This document shows, piece by piece, positions 42,523 through 50,588 of a stretch of 64,000 bases of DNA. The notes under the pieces are model-generated. The model searched no databases. It was not told where the DNA came from and worked only from the letters and a program-made list of their open reading frames with translations. The DNA is from Salegentibacter tibetensis (GTDB lineage: Bacteria; Bacteroidota; Bacteroidia; Flavobacteriales; Flavobacteriaceae): the NCBI RefSeq assembly GCF_020164485.1, contig NZ_JAIQZA010000011.1, positions 53,319 through 117,318 on the forward strand, given 5' to 3'. Each line of letters opens with the position of its first letter. Position 1 is the first letter of the stretch. The translations under genes were made by a program, and so were the position numbers.

Positions 42523-44904
42523 TTAAAACTTCAAAGTAATTCCGGCTAAAAAGTTTGTAGTGGCTTGCGGATAGTATCCTGCGCCATCTAAGGTTTGTAA
42601 ACCTGTTGTAGTATCTGGGTTTTCTACATTAAAAGTGTAGTAATAACCATTAGAAACATACTCTTCTCCAAAAATATTATTTACAAGTCCTGTAAATACA
42701 ACTTCTTTAAAGAGAGGTGCATTTCTCCAGGTGTATTGAATATTAAAATCGTTCACAAAGTAGGCATCCAGTTTAGAATTTTCAGCTTCAATATTACTCA
42801 TATATTGTTCGCCTACATACTTTGAAAGAAAGCTTAACTCCAGGCCTTCTGTTGGCAAATAAGTAATTCGGTTTCCACCTACTATAGAAGGAGAAAAGGA
42901 AATTTCGGTTTCTCCAAAATCAACCAGCTCCCCATTCCAGGTAGAGACAAAATCTACGTTTCTGTTTCGGCTTAAGGCAAGGTTTGGTCTCACAAATAAT
43001 TTTTCTGAAAGTCTAATTACCGCATCTATTTCCAAACCTAAACGGTAACTCTTCCCGCTGTTCTCTCTTATAAATGCACCAACATCGTCTATTCCTCCGG
43101 TTAGCACCAACTGGTTTTGATAATCCATAAAATAAAGGTTGGTGTTTAGTTGAACTGAAGGCGTATTATGTCTCCATCCCAATTCAAAATCATTTAATTC
43201 TTCGTGTTCCGGCTCCCCGTTTTCGTAATCGCTACGCCTTGGCTCCCTATTAGCACGGGCATATGAAAAATAGAATTGATTTTCCTCGTTCAAAGCATAA
43301 GTTAATCCGGCCTTAGGATTAAAAAAAGTAAAATGATCATCTATCTGGAATTCATTTCCTTCAGATAACATTCCTTCGGTTTCATAATCTATAGTCCTTA
43401 CCTGCAGATCTAAATAAGCGGCAAGTTTCTCTGAAACTGCATAGGTTGCTTTTCCGTAGAGATTAAAATCGGTTTTAATTCCCACATTTTCATAATAGGG
43501 TTCATAAGGATCATTATTTCTCGCAAACCGCGAGTAGATTACTTCTCCAAAGTGGTCGCCTATATAACGGTTCCAACCACCACCCAAGATCACATCCCAG
43601 TCCTCGTCCTGGTAATTCAGGCTAAAAACGCTTCCGTAAAAATGATTATCCAGCCACTTGGTCCCGACCAGGTCTGAGGTAGTCACTTCTTCTCCACCTG
43701 CCTGAAAATTTTCAAGTCCAAATTCATTTAAAACTGCATCCTCTTCGTATTCTTCGTAATATCCACGCCCATAGGTATAATGAAAAGCAAGGTTAGAAGA
43801 CCAGTTTTCGTTAAACTTCTGGTTCCACATTAATTGATAATGATCTTGCTTGTAATTGTCGGTTTGGTTGTCGTAAATTTTGGTATTCCCTTCCTCATCG
43901 GTATAAACTCCGGCAGGGTTATAGGTCCTGTCATTTTCCAGAGTTTCGGCATCAATACCATACCAAGCTTGGTAAGTTCTTTCACTTCCTCCAAAAGTAA
44001 TGGCTTTAATAAGCGTATTTTTATCTACATAAGTTCCCTGTAGGAAATACGATTTAAGATCACTACTGGCACGATCTATATACCCGTCACTTTTTATCTG
44101 GGAAGCACGCCCGGCAAATTCCCAATGATCGTCGATAAGGCCGGTACTGAATTTCACTGTGTGCTTATGCGTATTAAAAGAGCCTACACTATTGGCTATT
44201 TCGGCGTTTGCCTCTTCGCTGTAACCATCGGTCAAAATATTTATACTGGCACCAAAAGCTCCTGCCCCATTAGTTGAAGTTCCTACACCACGCTGCAATT
44301 GCAGGTTTTCTACAGAAGAAGCGAAATCTCCAAGATTCACCCAAAAAGTTCCCAGACTTTCGGCATCGTTATAGGGAATTCCGTTTATGGTAACATTGGT
44401 ACTGGTTGGGCCACTACCTCTCACCCTAATCCCGGTATAGCCCACGCCGGCACCGGCATCACTGGTAGTAACCACGTTTGGCATATAACTCATAAGCACA
44501 GGAATATCCTGCCCCAGGTTACGATCTTCAATTTCTTCATTAGTAAGGTTACTGTAAGTAATAGGCGATTTAGCAGTTACCCTTACCGAAGAAAGAAAAA
44601 CCTCATCCAGCACTTCCTCGGCATCACTAAGGTCTACATTCAGGGTTTTATCCTGATCGAGGTTTACATTTAAGCTTTTTTGATTTCCGAAGGTAAAAAC
44701 AAGCTTGTACTCCCCTTCCTCAAGCTGAAGGCTGTATCTCCCGTTTTCATCGGTAGAAGTGCCATCGCCAGATTCTACGGCATAAACGGCCACTCCTTCT
44801 ACCGGTTTGTCACCACGAGTTACTTTTCCCTGTAAAGTGTGTGTTTGAGCTACGGCTTGCAGTGAAATAAAGCAGAGGCCGGTAAGAAATAATAAAGTTT
44901 TCAT
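42523..44904 (-). CDS. TonB-dependent receptor, predicted thiamine (TPP-regulated) transporter
   Basis: 793 residues. A signal peptide (1-20) precedes a carboxypeptidase-like regulatory domain (about 22-100), a plug (about 108-225, with IRVRGSGPTSTNVTINGIPY) and an outer-membrane barrel ending in LKF. The upstream TPP riboswitch (45025-45110) and its terminator strongly imply thiamine or a precursor as substrate. TPP-controlled TonB receptors of Bacteroidota (Omr1-type) were predicted in comparative genomics. Energy must come from TonB/ExbBD elsewhere. Confidence 0.9.
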   Translation of the reverse strand: MKTLLFLTGLCFISLQAVAQTHTLQGKVTRGDKPVEGVAVYAVESGDGTSTDENGRYSLQLEEGEYKLVFTFGNQKSLNVNLDQDKTLNVDLSDAEEVLDEVFLSSVRVTAKSPITYSNLTNEEIEDRNLGQDIPVLMSYMPNVVTTSDAGAGVGYTGIRVRGSGPTSTNVTINGIPYNDAESLGTFWVNLGDFASSVENLQLQRGVGTSTNGAGAFGASINILTDGYSEEANAEIANSVGSFNTHKHTVKFSTGLIDDHWEFAGRASQIKSDGYIDRASSDLKSYFLQGTYVDKNTLIKAITFGGSERTYQAWYGIDAETLENDRTYNPAGVYTDEEGNTKIYDNQTDNYKQDHYQLMWNQKFNENWSSNLAFHYTYGRGYYEEYEEDAVLNEFGLENFQAGGEEVTTSDLVGTKWLDNHFYGSVFSLNYQDEDWDVILGGGWNRYIGDHFGEVIYSRFARNNDPYEPYYENVGIKTDFNLYGKATYAVSEKLAAYLDLQVRTIDYETEGMLSEGNEFQIDDHFTFFNPKAGLTYALNEENQFYFSYARANREPRRSDYENGEPEHEELNDFELGWRHNTPSVQLNTNLYFMDYQNQLVLTGGIDDVGAFIRENSGKSYRLGLEIDAVIRLSEKLFVRPNLALSRNRNVDFVSTWNGELVDFGETEISFSPSIVGGNRITYLPTEGLELSFLSKYVGEQYMSNIEAENSKLDAYFVNDFNIQYTWRNAPLFKEVVFTGLVNNIFGEEYVSNGYYYTFNVENPDTTTGLQTLDGAGYYPQATTNFLAGITLKF

Positions 44905-44960
44905 TCGTAAGAATTATTTACGAATAAAAGGGGCTATTATTCTTTGGTTAAAAATTAGAT

Positions 44961-45005
44961 AAAAAAATCCTGAAACTGCCCACCGGTGTTTTGGCATTTT
45001 CAGGA
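44961..45005 (-). terminator. Riboswitch-linked terminator before the TonB receptor
   Basis: TCCTGAAA (44968-44975 read on plus) pairs with TTTCAGGA (44998-45005) with an inner GCC/GGC stem. On the minus strand it ends in seven T. It lies between the aptamer and the receptor start and is the natural expression platform. Confidence 0.9.
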
Positions 45006-45024
45006 GTAACATACGTTTTGCGCT

Positions 45025-45110
45025 TCTGGCGCGTGTCCCTTGGCAGCATTACCTGCCCAGGTTCTTTGGGTATGATCTCAGCCACACTTAAGCGGCACCC
45101 CTTTGAGATT
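45025..45110 (-). promoter_or_regulatory. TPP riboswitch (THI element)
   Basis: On the minus strand the conserved blocks occur in order: GGGGTGCC, GCTGAGAT, ACCC, GAACCTG, GGCAGGTAATGCTGCC (the P4/P5 arm) and AAGGGA. This is the full thiamine-pyrophosphate aptamer. When TPP binds, the downstream terminator should form and shut off the receptor. The P1 stem is short and not certain. The predicted start is near 45110, set by the -7 box at 45116-45123. Confidence 0.96.
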
Positions 45111-45115
45111 TGCGG

Positions 45116-45123
45116 CAAATGTA
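45116..45123 (-). promoter_or_regulatory. -7 box of the riboswitch transcript
   Basis: Minus-strand TACATTTG fits TAnnTTTG and places the transcription start just before the aptamer. Confidence 0.55.
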
Positions 45124-45173
45124 TAAAGCTTTTATGGAAATTCCATAATTTTATTTCATTTCGTTTAAATGGT

Positions 45174-45181
45174 GTAATTTT
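45174..45181 (+). promoter_or_regulatory. -7 box of the hybrid kinase gene
   Basis: TAATTTTG, 16 bp before the ATG at 45197 and back to back with the riboswitch promoter. Confidence 0.5.
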
Positions 45182-45196
45182 GGCTGCAACAATTTT

Positions 45197-47614
45197 ATGC
45201 GAAATACAAAGCGCTCTATAACCTATAAAGTGATTGGCGGATATCTCCTGATAGCCGCCCTGGCTGCTATTGCCGTATGGTTTGTATGGAACCAGGTAGT
45301 TGCTTTTAGTCAGGTTTCCGAAAATAACAATAACAATAACGAGCAGCTTTTTATGCTGAGTGATATTACCACAAGCCTATATGAGACCGAAAACCTAAGC
45401 AGGCAACTTATTCAAACCGGAAATGAAGCCGATTTGGAGAAATACCAAAATCAGATAGATAACATTCAACTGGATATACAAAGTTTAAAATCCAGTTATG
45501 CAGAAAGTTCTATAAAAAATGAGCTGGATAGTATTGCTGAATTGCTCTCAGATAAGACTACTAACCTAAAGGAACTCTACGAACTCAGGGAACAACAACG
45601 CAACCAGAATTATTATTCCCAGGTTCTAAATGAACTTAAGAAGGTAGACCCTTCTTTTGACGATTATAATTACAGTCAACGTTTCTCCAACCTGGAACCA
45701 CACCAGCGCAGGTTGTTAATTAGGTGGTTGGAATATTCCCGTGAAGACAATGCCGAAAAACTTACCAATCGCACCGCAGATTCAATAATTGGTTCGGTTA
45801 GAAATGTCTTGAGTGAGCTTGAAGTTGCCAACCGGCGTTTTCAAAATACCGTAGACGAAAAAGAGCGGGAATTTCTGGAAAACGATATGATTATTAACCA
45901 GCAACTAAGACGTTTGCTTGGTAAAATTGAGCTGGAAGAACGGGAAGCCTCTATACAAAGGGCTAAAGTCTCTCAAACTATGATAAAAGAGAGTTCGCAA
46001 ATTTTTCTTATTGCAGGAATTGTAAGCTTCCTTATTATATTATTATCGCTTATTCTTATAATTAAGGATATTACAAAAAGTCAGCAATACCGGAGGGAAT
46101 TGGAAGATGCGAAAGATTTTGCTGAAATGCTTTTAAAAAGGCGGGAGCAATTTATGGCAGCCATTACACACGATTTAAGATCTCCCCTAAATACGCTTAT
46201 TGGTTATACCCACCTTATTGAAAAATCTTCCCTCAATACCAAGCAATCCCATTATATGGAGCAGGTGAAAAAATCATCTAATTTCATCCTACATTTGGTT
46301 AATGATTTGCTAGACCTTTCTAAGCTTGAAGCCGGAAAAATGACTATTGAAAAGCTGCCGTTTAACCCAGCAAAACTTATAAAAGATACCGTCTACAATT
46401 CTTTACCAGCAACAAAAAATGAAGATGTGGAAGTAATTTTTGAAGCTTCAGAAGAAACAGACACCCGCGTACTAAGCGATCCTTTTAGAATAAAACAGAT
46501 TATCACCAATCTAATTACTAACGCGTGTAAATTTACCCACGAAGGAGAAATAAGAGTTGGTATTCATCTTAAAAAAGAAATAGAAGATAGTTATTGTCTC
46601 ATCATTTCGGTAAAAGATACAGGAATTGGAATTTCAGTAGAAAAACAGGAGGAGATATTTGAAGAATTTTCACAGGAAAACACCAGGATTGAAAAAGCCT
46701 ACGGCGGCACCGGACTGGGACTTACCATTACAAAAAGTCTTACTGAATTACTAAAAGGCACTTTAAAGCTGAAAAGCAAACAGGGCGAGGGCAGTGAATT
46801 CACGGTTTTTCTTCCTGTTAGAAAACTGGCCACTGAAGAACCGAAAAAACCTGAACCACCTGCTACACCAGAGTTACCGGACCTTACAGGAAAAACAGTA
46901 CTTATTGTAGACGATGAACCTTCTCAGCTTTCTTTAACGCAGGAATTGCTAAAATCTATGGGTATGCAATGCAATACCGCTTTAAATGGTAATGATGCGT
47001 TAAAAAAGTTGGAGACCAGAAAATATTCCCTGGTATTAACCGATATCCAAATGCCTGAAATGGATGGCTTCGACCTTATCAAAAACATCAGGAAAAAGTA
47101 TAAGATTGAGGAACTACCGGTTATTGCTTTATCGGGCAGAACAGATGTTGATGCAGAAACATACAAACTCGCCGGATTTAACAAGAGCCTTTTAAAACCC
47201 TACAAACCTGGGAAACTTCAGCAAAATATAGCCGAAATATTTAAACTTGAGCTCAAAAGACAGGTAAACAACAATCTTCAGCATTCAAGAAATAACAATT
47301 ACGATCTTCAGGATATTTATGATTTTTCAGCAGGAGATCAAAAAGCGGTGCAAACTATTTTAGAAGCTTTTATAGAAAGCTCCAGGTCACAAATTGAGCT
47401 TATAGCTATGGCCAGAAAAAATAATGATACACGAGAAGTAGCGAGGCTGGCTCATAAAATGGTGCCTATGCTAAAGCAGATAAATGCAATGCATCAGGCC
47501 AAACAATTTGAAAGACTGGAACAAAATGGAGTTCTTTCAGAAGAAGAATTTCAGCAACTCAAAGCCGATATTTTGAATTTAATGGAAGAATTAGAACAGG
47601 AAATTAAAGTTTAA
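45197..47614 (+). CDS. Hybrid sensor histidine kinase (HisKA-HATPase-REC-Hpt)
   Basis: 805 residues. Membrane helices at about 13-31 and 269-290 flank a helical extracytoplasmic sensor (a CHASE3-like coiled region). The kinase core has phospho-acceptor His325 (THDLRSPLNTL) and an ATPase with DTGIGIS and GGTGLGL. A receiver follows with Asp616 and Lys667, then an Hpt domain with His753 (LAHKMVPML). The layout is a full His-Asp-His phosphorelay ending in Hpt, whose natural target is the convergent response regulator at 47604-48956. Confidence 0.95.
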   Translation: MRNTKRSITYKVIGGYLLIAALAAIAVWFVWNQVVAFSQVSENNNNNNEQLFMLSDITTSLYETENLSRQLIQTGNEADLEKYQNQIDNIQLDIQSLKSSYAESSIKNELDSIAELLSDKTTNLKELYELREQQRNQNYYSQVLNELKKVDPSFDDYNYSQRFSNLEPHQRRLLIRWLEYSREDNAEKLTNRTADSIIGSVRNVLSELEVANRRFQNTVDEKEREFLENDMIINQQLRRLLGKIELEEREASIQRAKVSQTMIKESSQIFLIAGIVSFLIILLSLILIIKDITKSQQYRRELEDAKDFAEMLLKRREQFMAAITHDLRSPLNTLIGYTHLIEKSSLNTKQSHYMEQVKKSSNFILHLVNDLLDLSKLEAGKMTIEKLPFNPAKLIKDTVYNSLPATKNEDVEVIFEASEETDTRVLSDPFRIKQIITNLITNACKFTHEGEIRVGIHLKKEIEDSYCLIISVKDTGIGISVEKQEEIFEEFSQENTRIEKAYGGTGLGLTITKSLTELLKGTLKLKSKQGEGSEFTVFLPVRKLATEEPKKPEPPATPELPDLTGKTVLIVDDEPSQLSLTQELLKSMGMQCNTALNGNDALKKLETRKYSLVLTDIQMPEMDGFDLIKNIRKKYKIEELPVIALSGRTDVDAETYKLAGFNKSLLKPYKPGKLQQNIAEIFKLELKRQVNNNLQHSRNNNYDLQDIYDFSAGDQKAVQTILEAFIESSRSQIELIAMARKNNDTREVARLAHKMVPMLKQINAMHQAKQFERLEQNGVLSEEEFQQLKADILNLMEELEQEIKV

Positions 47615-48956
47615 TGTCGTATTGTTTAAGCTTATTGTAAAGAGTTTTACGATCTACAGAAAGTAACCTCGCCGCTTTACTCTTATTTCCACCGGCTTTC
47701 TCCAAAGCATCTAAAATTAGTTGTTCCTCGTTTTTATTTTTAAACAAGCTGTATTCGGTTTTAGTATTAGACTGGGTAGCAGTTGCTATCTCGTGCGGAA
47801 GCACTTTTAGAGGTATCATTTCATCCTGTGTAAGCAACACCGCACGTTTCACCATATTCTTTAGTTCCCGAAGATTACCCGGCCAGTTATAATTTTTAAA
47901 TGCTTCAATAGCACTGTCAGTAAAACCAATTACATTTTTTTCAAGTTCGGTATTGGCTTCATCCAGAAAATACTCTGCAAAAAGCATTAAATCTTCTTTT
48001 CGATCTTTTAAAGCAGGGACTTGAATTGAAAATTCATTTAATCTGTGATAAAGATCTTCTCTAAATTCCCCATCTTTTACAGCTTGCGCAAGATCTTCAT
48101 TGGTAGCGGTAATCACCCGAATATCTACATGTATTTCATTATTACTGCCTACCGGTTTAATTTTTCTTTCCTGAAGTGCTCGTAACAGTTGTACCTGGAG
48201 TTCATAACTTAGATTTCCTATTTCATCCAGGAATAGCGTACCGCCGTTTGCGGCTTCAAAATGGCCGGTTTTATCGTTTATAGCCCCGGTAAAAGAACCT
48301 TTCAAGTGGCCGAAAAATTCACTGGAAGCCAACTCCCGTGGAATAGCACCACAATCTACAGCGATAAAAGGAGCCCCGACACGCTTGCTTTGCTGATGAA
48401 TGCTTTTTGCCACCTGCTCTTTACCAGTTCCACTTTCGCCCATTATTAAAACTGACATATTTGTAGGCGCCACAAGTTCTATATAATCACTCAGTTTTAA
48501 TGCAGCCTCACTAACTCCTTTAACAAAACTAGAGTCTTGTATTGATGCAGCTTTTCTCGGCTTTTCAACTCTTATCGGTGTGCTAGGTTGAACCTGGGTA
48601 TGGGTTAAGGCATTTTCTATAGTTTGTAAAATAGATTCTGGCCTAAAAGGTTTGGAAACATAATCAAAAGCGCCATTTTTCATTGCCTCTACCGCCATAC
48701 TAATCTCAGCATAACTGGTCATGATGATAACCTGCGTTTCGGCATTTTCAGCCTTTACCTGTTTTAAAATATCAAGTCCACTGGTATCGGGCAACCTAAC
48801 ATCAGAAAGGATAAGGTTAAAAGTATTCTCTTTCAGTTTTTTAAAAGCTTCCAATCCAGAAAAAACCAATTCAACCTTATAGTCGCGCTTGATTAGGAAA
48901 GTTTTCAGCATAGTCCCAAAAGGAACATCATCTTCAACTATAAGAATTTTTGTCAT
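47604..48956 (-). CDS. Sigma-54-dependent response regulator (NtrC family)
   Basis: 450 residues. A receiver with Asp52 (LILSDVRLPD) leads to an AAA+ domain with Walker A GESGTGKE (173-180) and GSFTGA (220-225, the sigma-54-contacting GAFTGA loop in a Ser variant), and a C-terminal Fis-type helix-turn-helix (GGNKSKAARLLSVDRKTLYN). It activates sigma-54 promoters after phosphorylation. Its 3' end overlaps the hybrid kinase by 11 bp, tail to tail, making them a likely pair. Confidence 0.96.
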   Translation of the reverse strand: MTKILIVEDDVPFGTMLKTFLIKRDYKVELVFSGLEAFKKLKENTFNLILSDVRLPDTSGLDILKQVKAENAETQVIIMTSYAEISMAVEAMKNGAFDYVSKPFRPESILQTIENALTHTQVQPSTPIRVEKPRKAASIQDSSFVKGVSEAALKLSDYIELVAPTNMSVLIMGESGTGKEQVAKSIHQQSKRVGAPFIAVDCGAIPRELASSEFFGHLKGSFTGAINDKTGHFEAANGGTLFLDEIGNLSYELQVQLLRALQERKIKPVGSNNEIHVDIRVITATNEDLAQAVKDGEFREDLYHRLNEFSIQVPALKDRKEDLMLFAEYFLDEANTELEKNVIGFTDSAIEAFKNYNWPGNLRELKNMVKRAVLLTQDEMIPLKVLPHEIATATQSNTKTEYSLFKNKNEEQLILDALEKAGGNKSKAARLLSVDRKTLYNKLKQYDIKL

Positions 48957-49022
48957 TGATTTTTAATTTAACCCTTCTTGCAAATTTAACAATCTAAAAT
49001 TCATTGGGTTTAAAATAAGCAT

Positions 49023-49050
49023 AAAAAAAGAGACCTCGTTAAAGGTCTCT
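49023..49050 (-). terminator. Terminator upstream of the response-regulator promoter region
   Basis: AGAGACCT (49029-49036) pairs with AGGTCTCT (49043-49050). The T-run is on the minus strand, so it ends transcripts coming from the right. Confidence 0.85.
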
Positions 49051-49229
49051 ATCAATGACAATCTAAATTTTTATTAAAAATGTCATTAGGTGGTATCCAT
49101 TTTCCAGATTGCATAGAGCACAATCATCATAAAATCTCTCCGTTTAGCTTAACCGGTATACAGTGTTAGTCAACAGACCCATGAGTCTTAAACCGCTTAA
49201 GTTATTCATTCTACTCTAATCTAAATATA
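49023..49229 (-). ncRNA. Candidate small RNA or tiny-peptide transcript
   Basis: A -7-like TATATTTAG at 49221-49229 and the strong terminator at 49023-49050 bracket about 190 nt in the minus direction. Two tiny frames lie inside: 49144-49209 (21 codons) and 49086-49130 (14 codons, hydrophobic start MMIVLYAIWK, with GGAGAG about nine bases before its ATG). I cannot say whether it is a regulatory RNA, a small-peptide message, or simply the long 3' tail of the gene at 49396. Confidence 0.25.
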
Positions 49230-49395
49230 CAGAATTTTTAATTACTTTATGCTGTTTATCTGGTGCCGAAGGAGTTGGCTTCTCTTAAATTCCGGCTTGA
49301 ATTATTAGAAAAATCCGCTGAATGATTTGGTAGGGCAAATAAATCCAACGGAAATCTCTATGGTTAGTTAGCAGTGGTTACTGAAATAATTAAAA

Positions 49396-49737
49396 TTATT
49401 TATCTTTTTTCTCGATCCAGTTTCCTTCCTGATCGATGTAAGCTTTAGTTTTCACTCCGTCTGTATTAAGAGCAAGCTTATAAACAGACTTTCCATCCTT
49501 TTCTTTCACCCAGGCTTCCTCAGCCACGGCTCCATTCATATCGGTCATTACCGCATCTTTAACTGCTTGTGGAAGCGCCAGTACATCTACTGCTTTGTAA
49601 TCATCTTTCTTCTCCTGAGCTTCTTCTACGGTTTCAATTTGCTCTATTTCTTCTGGCTCCTCTACCTGTGCCTGCACATTTTGAGTGAACATAAACATTC
49701 CGGCCGCAGCCACTAAGGTTATTCCTAACTTTTTCAT
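49396..49737 (-). CDS. Small secreted PepSY-like protein
   Basis: 113 residues. A Sec signal (1-23, ending VQAQ) leads into an acidic linker (EEPEEIEQIETVEEAQ) and then a PepSY-like domain (LPQAVKDAVMTDMNGAVAEEAW, KSVYKLALNTDGVKTKAYIDQEGNW). Related small domains are thought to inhibit proteases or bind in the periplasm. The upstream region has a weak sigma-54-like element and TGTAGA repeats, so the neighbouring response regulator could control it. Confidence 0.8.
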   Translation of the reverse strand: MKKLGITLVAAAGMFMFTQNVQAQVEEPEEIEQIETVEEAQEKKDDYKAVDVLALPQAVKDAVMTDMNGAVAEEAWVKEKDGKSVYKLALNTDGVKTKAYIDQEGNWIEKKDK

Positions 49738-49782
49738 AATAATAAGGTTTTAAGTTTTGTGGTTTAAATATGATATTTAATA

Positions 49783-49799
49783 AGGAAGAATTATACCAA
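49783..49799 (-). promoter_or_regulatory. Weak sigma-54-like element before the PepSY-like gene
   Basis: Minus-strand TTGGTATAATTCTTCC keeps the -24 TTGG and the spacing of the sigma-54 consensus, but has CC in place of GC at -12. It ends 46 bp before the start codon. Confidence 0.3.
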
Positions 49800-49874
49800 A
49801 AGTTCTTTTTTACATTTAATATGTTGATTATTAGGTTTTTAATAAATACATGAATACAAATTGGGAATTCGTTA

Positions 49875-50171
49875 TGTAGAAAAGTAGGGTATTTAAGAGA
49901 AAATTATGTAGAAATGTAGACTTTCAAAAAAGCTGGAACAAAAAAAGAGACCCTAAGGTCTCTTTTTCTCCGAAAATCTAAATTATACAACAGTATCTTA
50001 AGCTGCTATATTTCAATATTAATTTAGCGTTACTAGTATATACAAAATTATACCAGTAAAAGCTCCCGTTTTTCAAACTATTGTAAATTAGTGATTTAAA
50101 ACTAAATATATTTAAACTCATCCAGAAATTCGGGCAATTAAAGTGGAATTTTTCTACACTTATGTAGAAAA
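49875..50171. repeat. Cluster of TGTAGA(AA) half-sites
   Basis: TGTAGAAA at 49875 and 49907, TGTAGA at 49915, and an inverted pair TTTTCTACA/TGTAGAAAA at 50150-50158 and 50163-50171. The cluster lies 75-375 bp upstream of the sigma-54-like element, in the right range for enhancer sites. Confidence 0.45.
49941..49967. terminator. Bidirectional terminator downstream of arfB
   Basis: AAAAAGAGACC (49942-49952) pairs with GGTCTCTTTTT (49957-49967), loop of four. It ends the arfB transcript on the minus strand. Confidence 0.85.
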
Positions 50172-50180
50172 CTGCCTCAA

Positions 50181-50582
50181 CTATTTTAGAGGATCGTTCC
50201 TTCTGGCTTTCTTTTCTGCATTGATTTTCTTTGCCTTCAAACGTTTTAATTTTGCGGCTTTGCTGGGTTTTGTTTTCTTTCTAGGTTTTGGCTTTTTAAT
50301 ATTCTCTTTCAGCAAATCAAAAAACTTATTTATAGCAAGTTCTTTATTCTTATGCTGACTTCGACTCTCTTCACTATGCAGAATCAAAAGGTTTCCTTTA
50401 GTTAACCTGGAAACCAGTTTTTTAAATAAACGCTGCTTTTCTTCTGCAGAAAGTCCTTCTGAAGCTTCTAAATCAAAGTAAAGCTCAACTTTAGAAGAAG
50501 TTTTATTAACGTGTTGCCCACCGGCACCCGAACTACGCACGGCTTTAAAATTTAATTCCCGTGTTATTTGTTCTTCATCCAA
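50181..50582 (-). CDS. arfB: Alternative ribosome-rescue factor ArfB (RF-1 domain peptidyl-tRNA hydrolase)
   Basis: 133 residues. The start is TTG at 50582, six bases after the DUF4301 stop; an in-frame TAG lies just upstream and no ATG fits. The catalytic GGQ sits in SSGAGGQHVNKTSSKVEL, and the C-terminus is the basic tail (KPKPRKKTKPSKAAKLKRLK) that enters the empty mRNA channel. It frees peptides on stalled ribosomes. Confidence 0.95.
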   Translation of the reverse strand: MDEEQITRELNFKAVRSSGAGGQHVNKTSSKVELYFDLEASEGLSAEEKQRLFKKLVSRLTKGNLLILHSEESRSQHKNKELAINKFFDLLKENIKKPKPRKKTKPSKAAKLKRLKAKKINAEKKARRNDPLK

Positions 50583-50588
50583 AACTAG

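Larger units (their letters stand above)
48957..49395. other. 439-bp gap with a terminator and a candidate small RNA
   Basis: No long gene. It contains a terminator at 49023-49050 and the candidate transcript described at 49023-49229. The remainder shows nothing recognisable. Confidence 0.6.
49738..50180. other. 443-bp gap with regulatory motifs
   Basis: Contains a weak sigma-54-like element, five TGTAGA half-sites, and the arfB terminator. No gene is seen. Confidence 0.6.
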
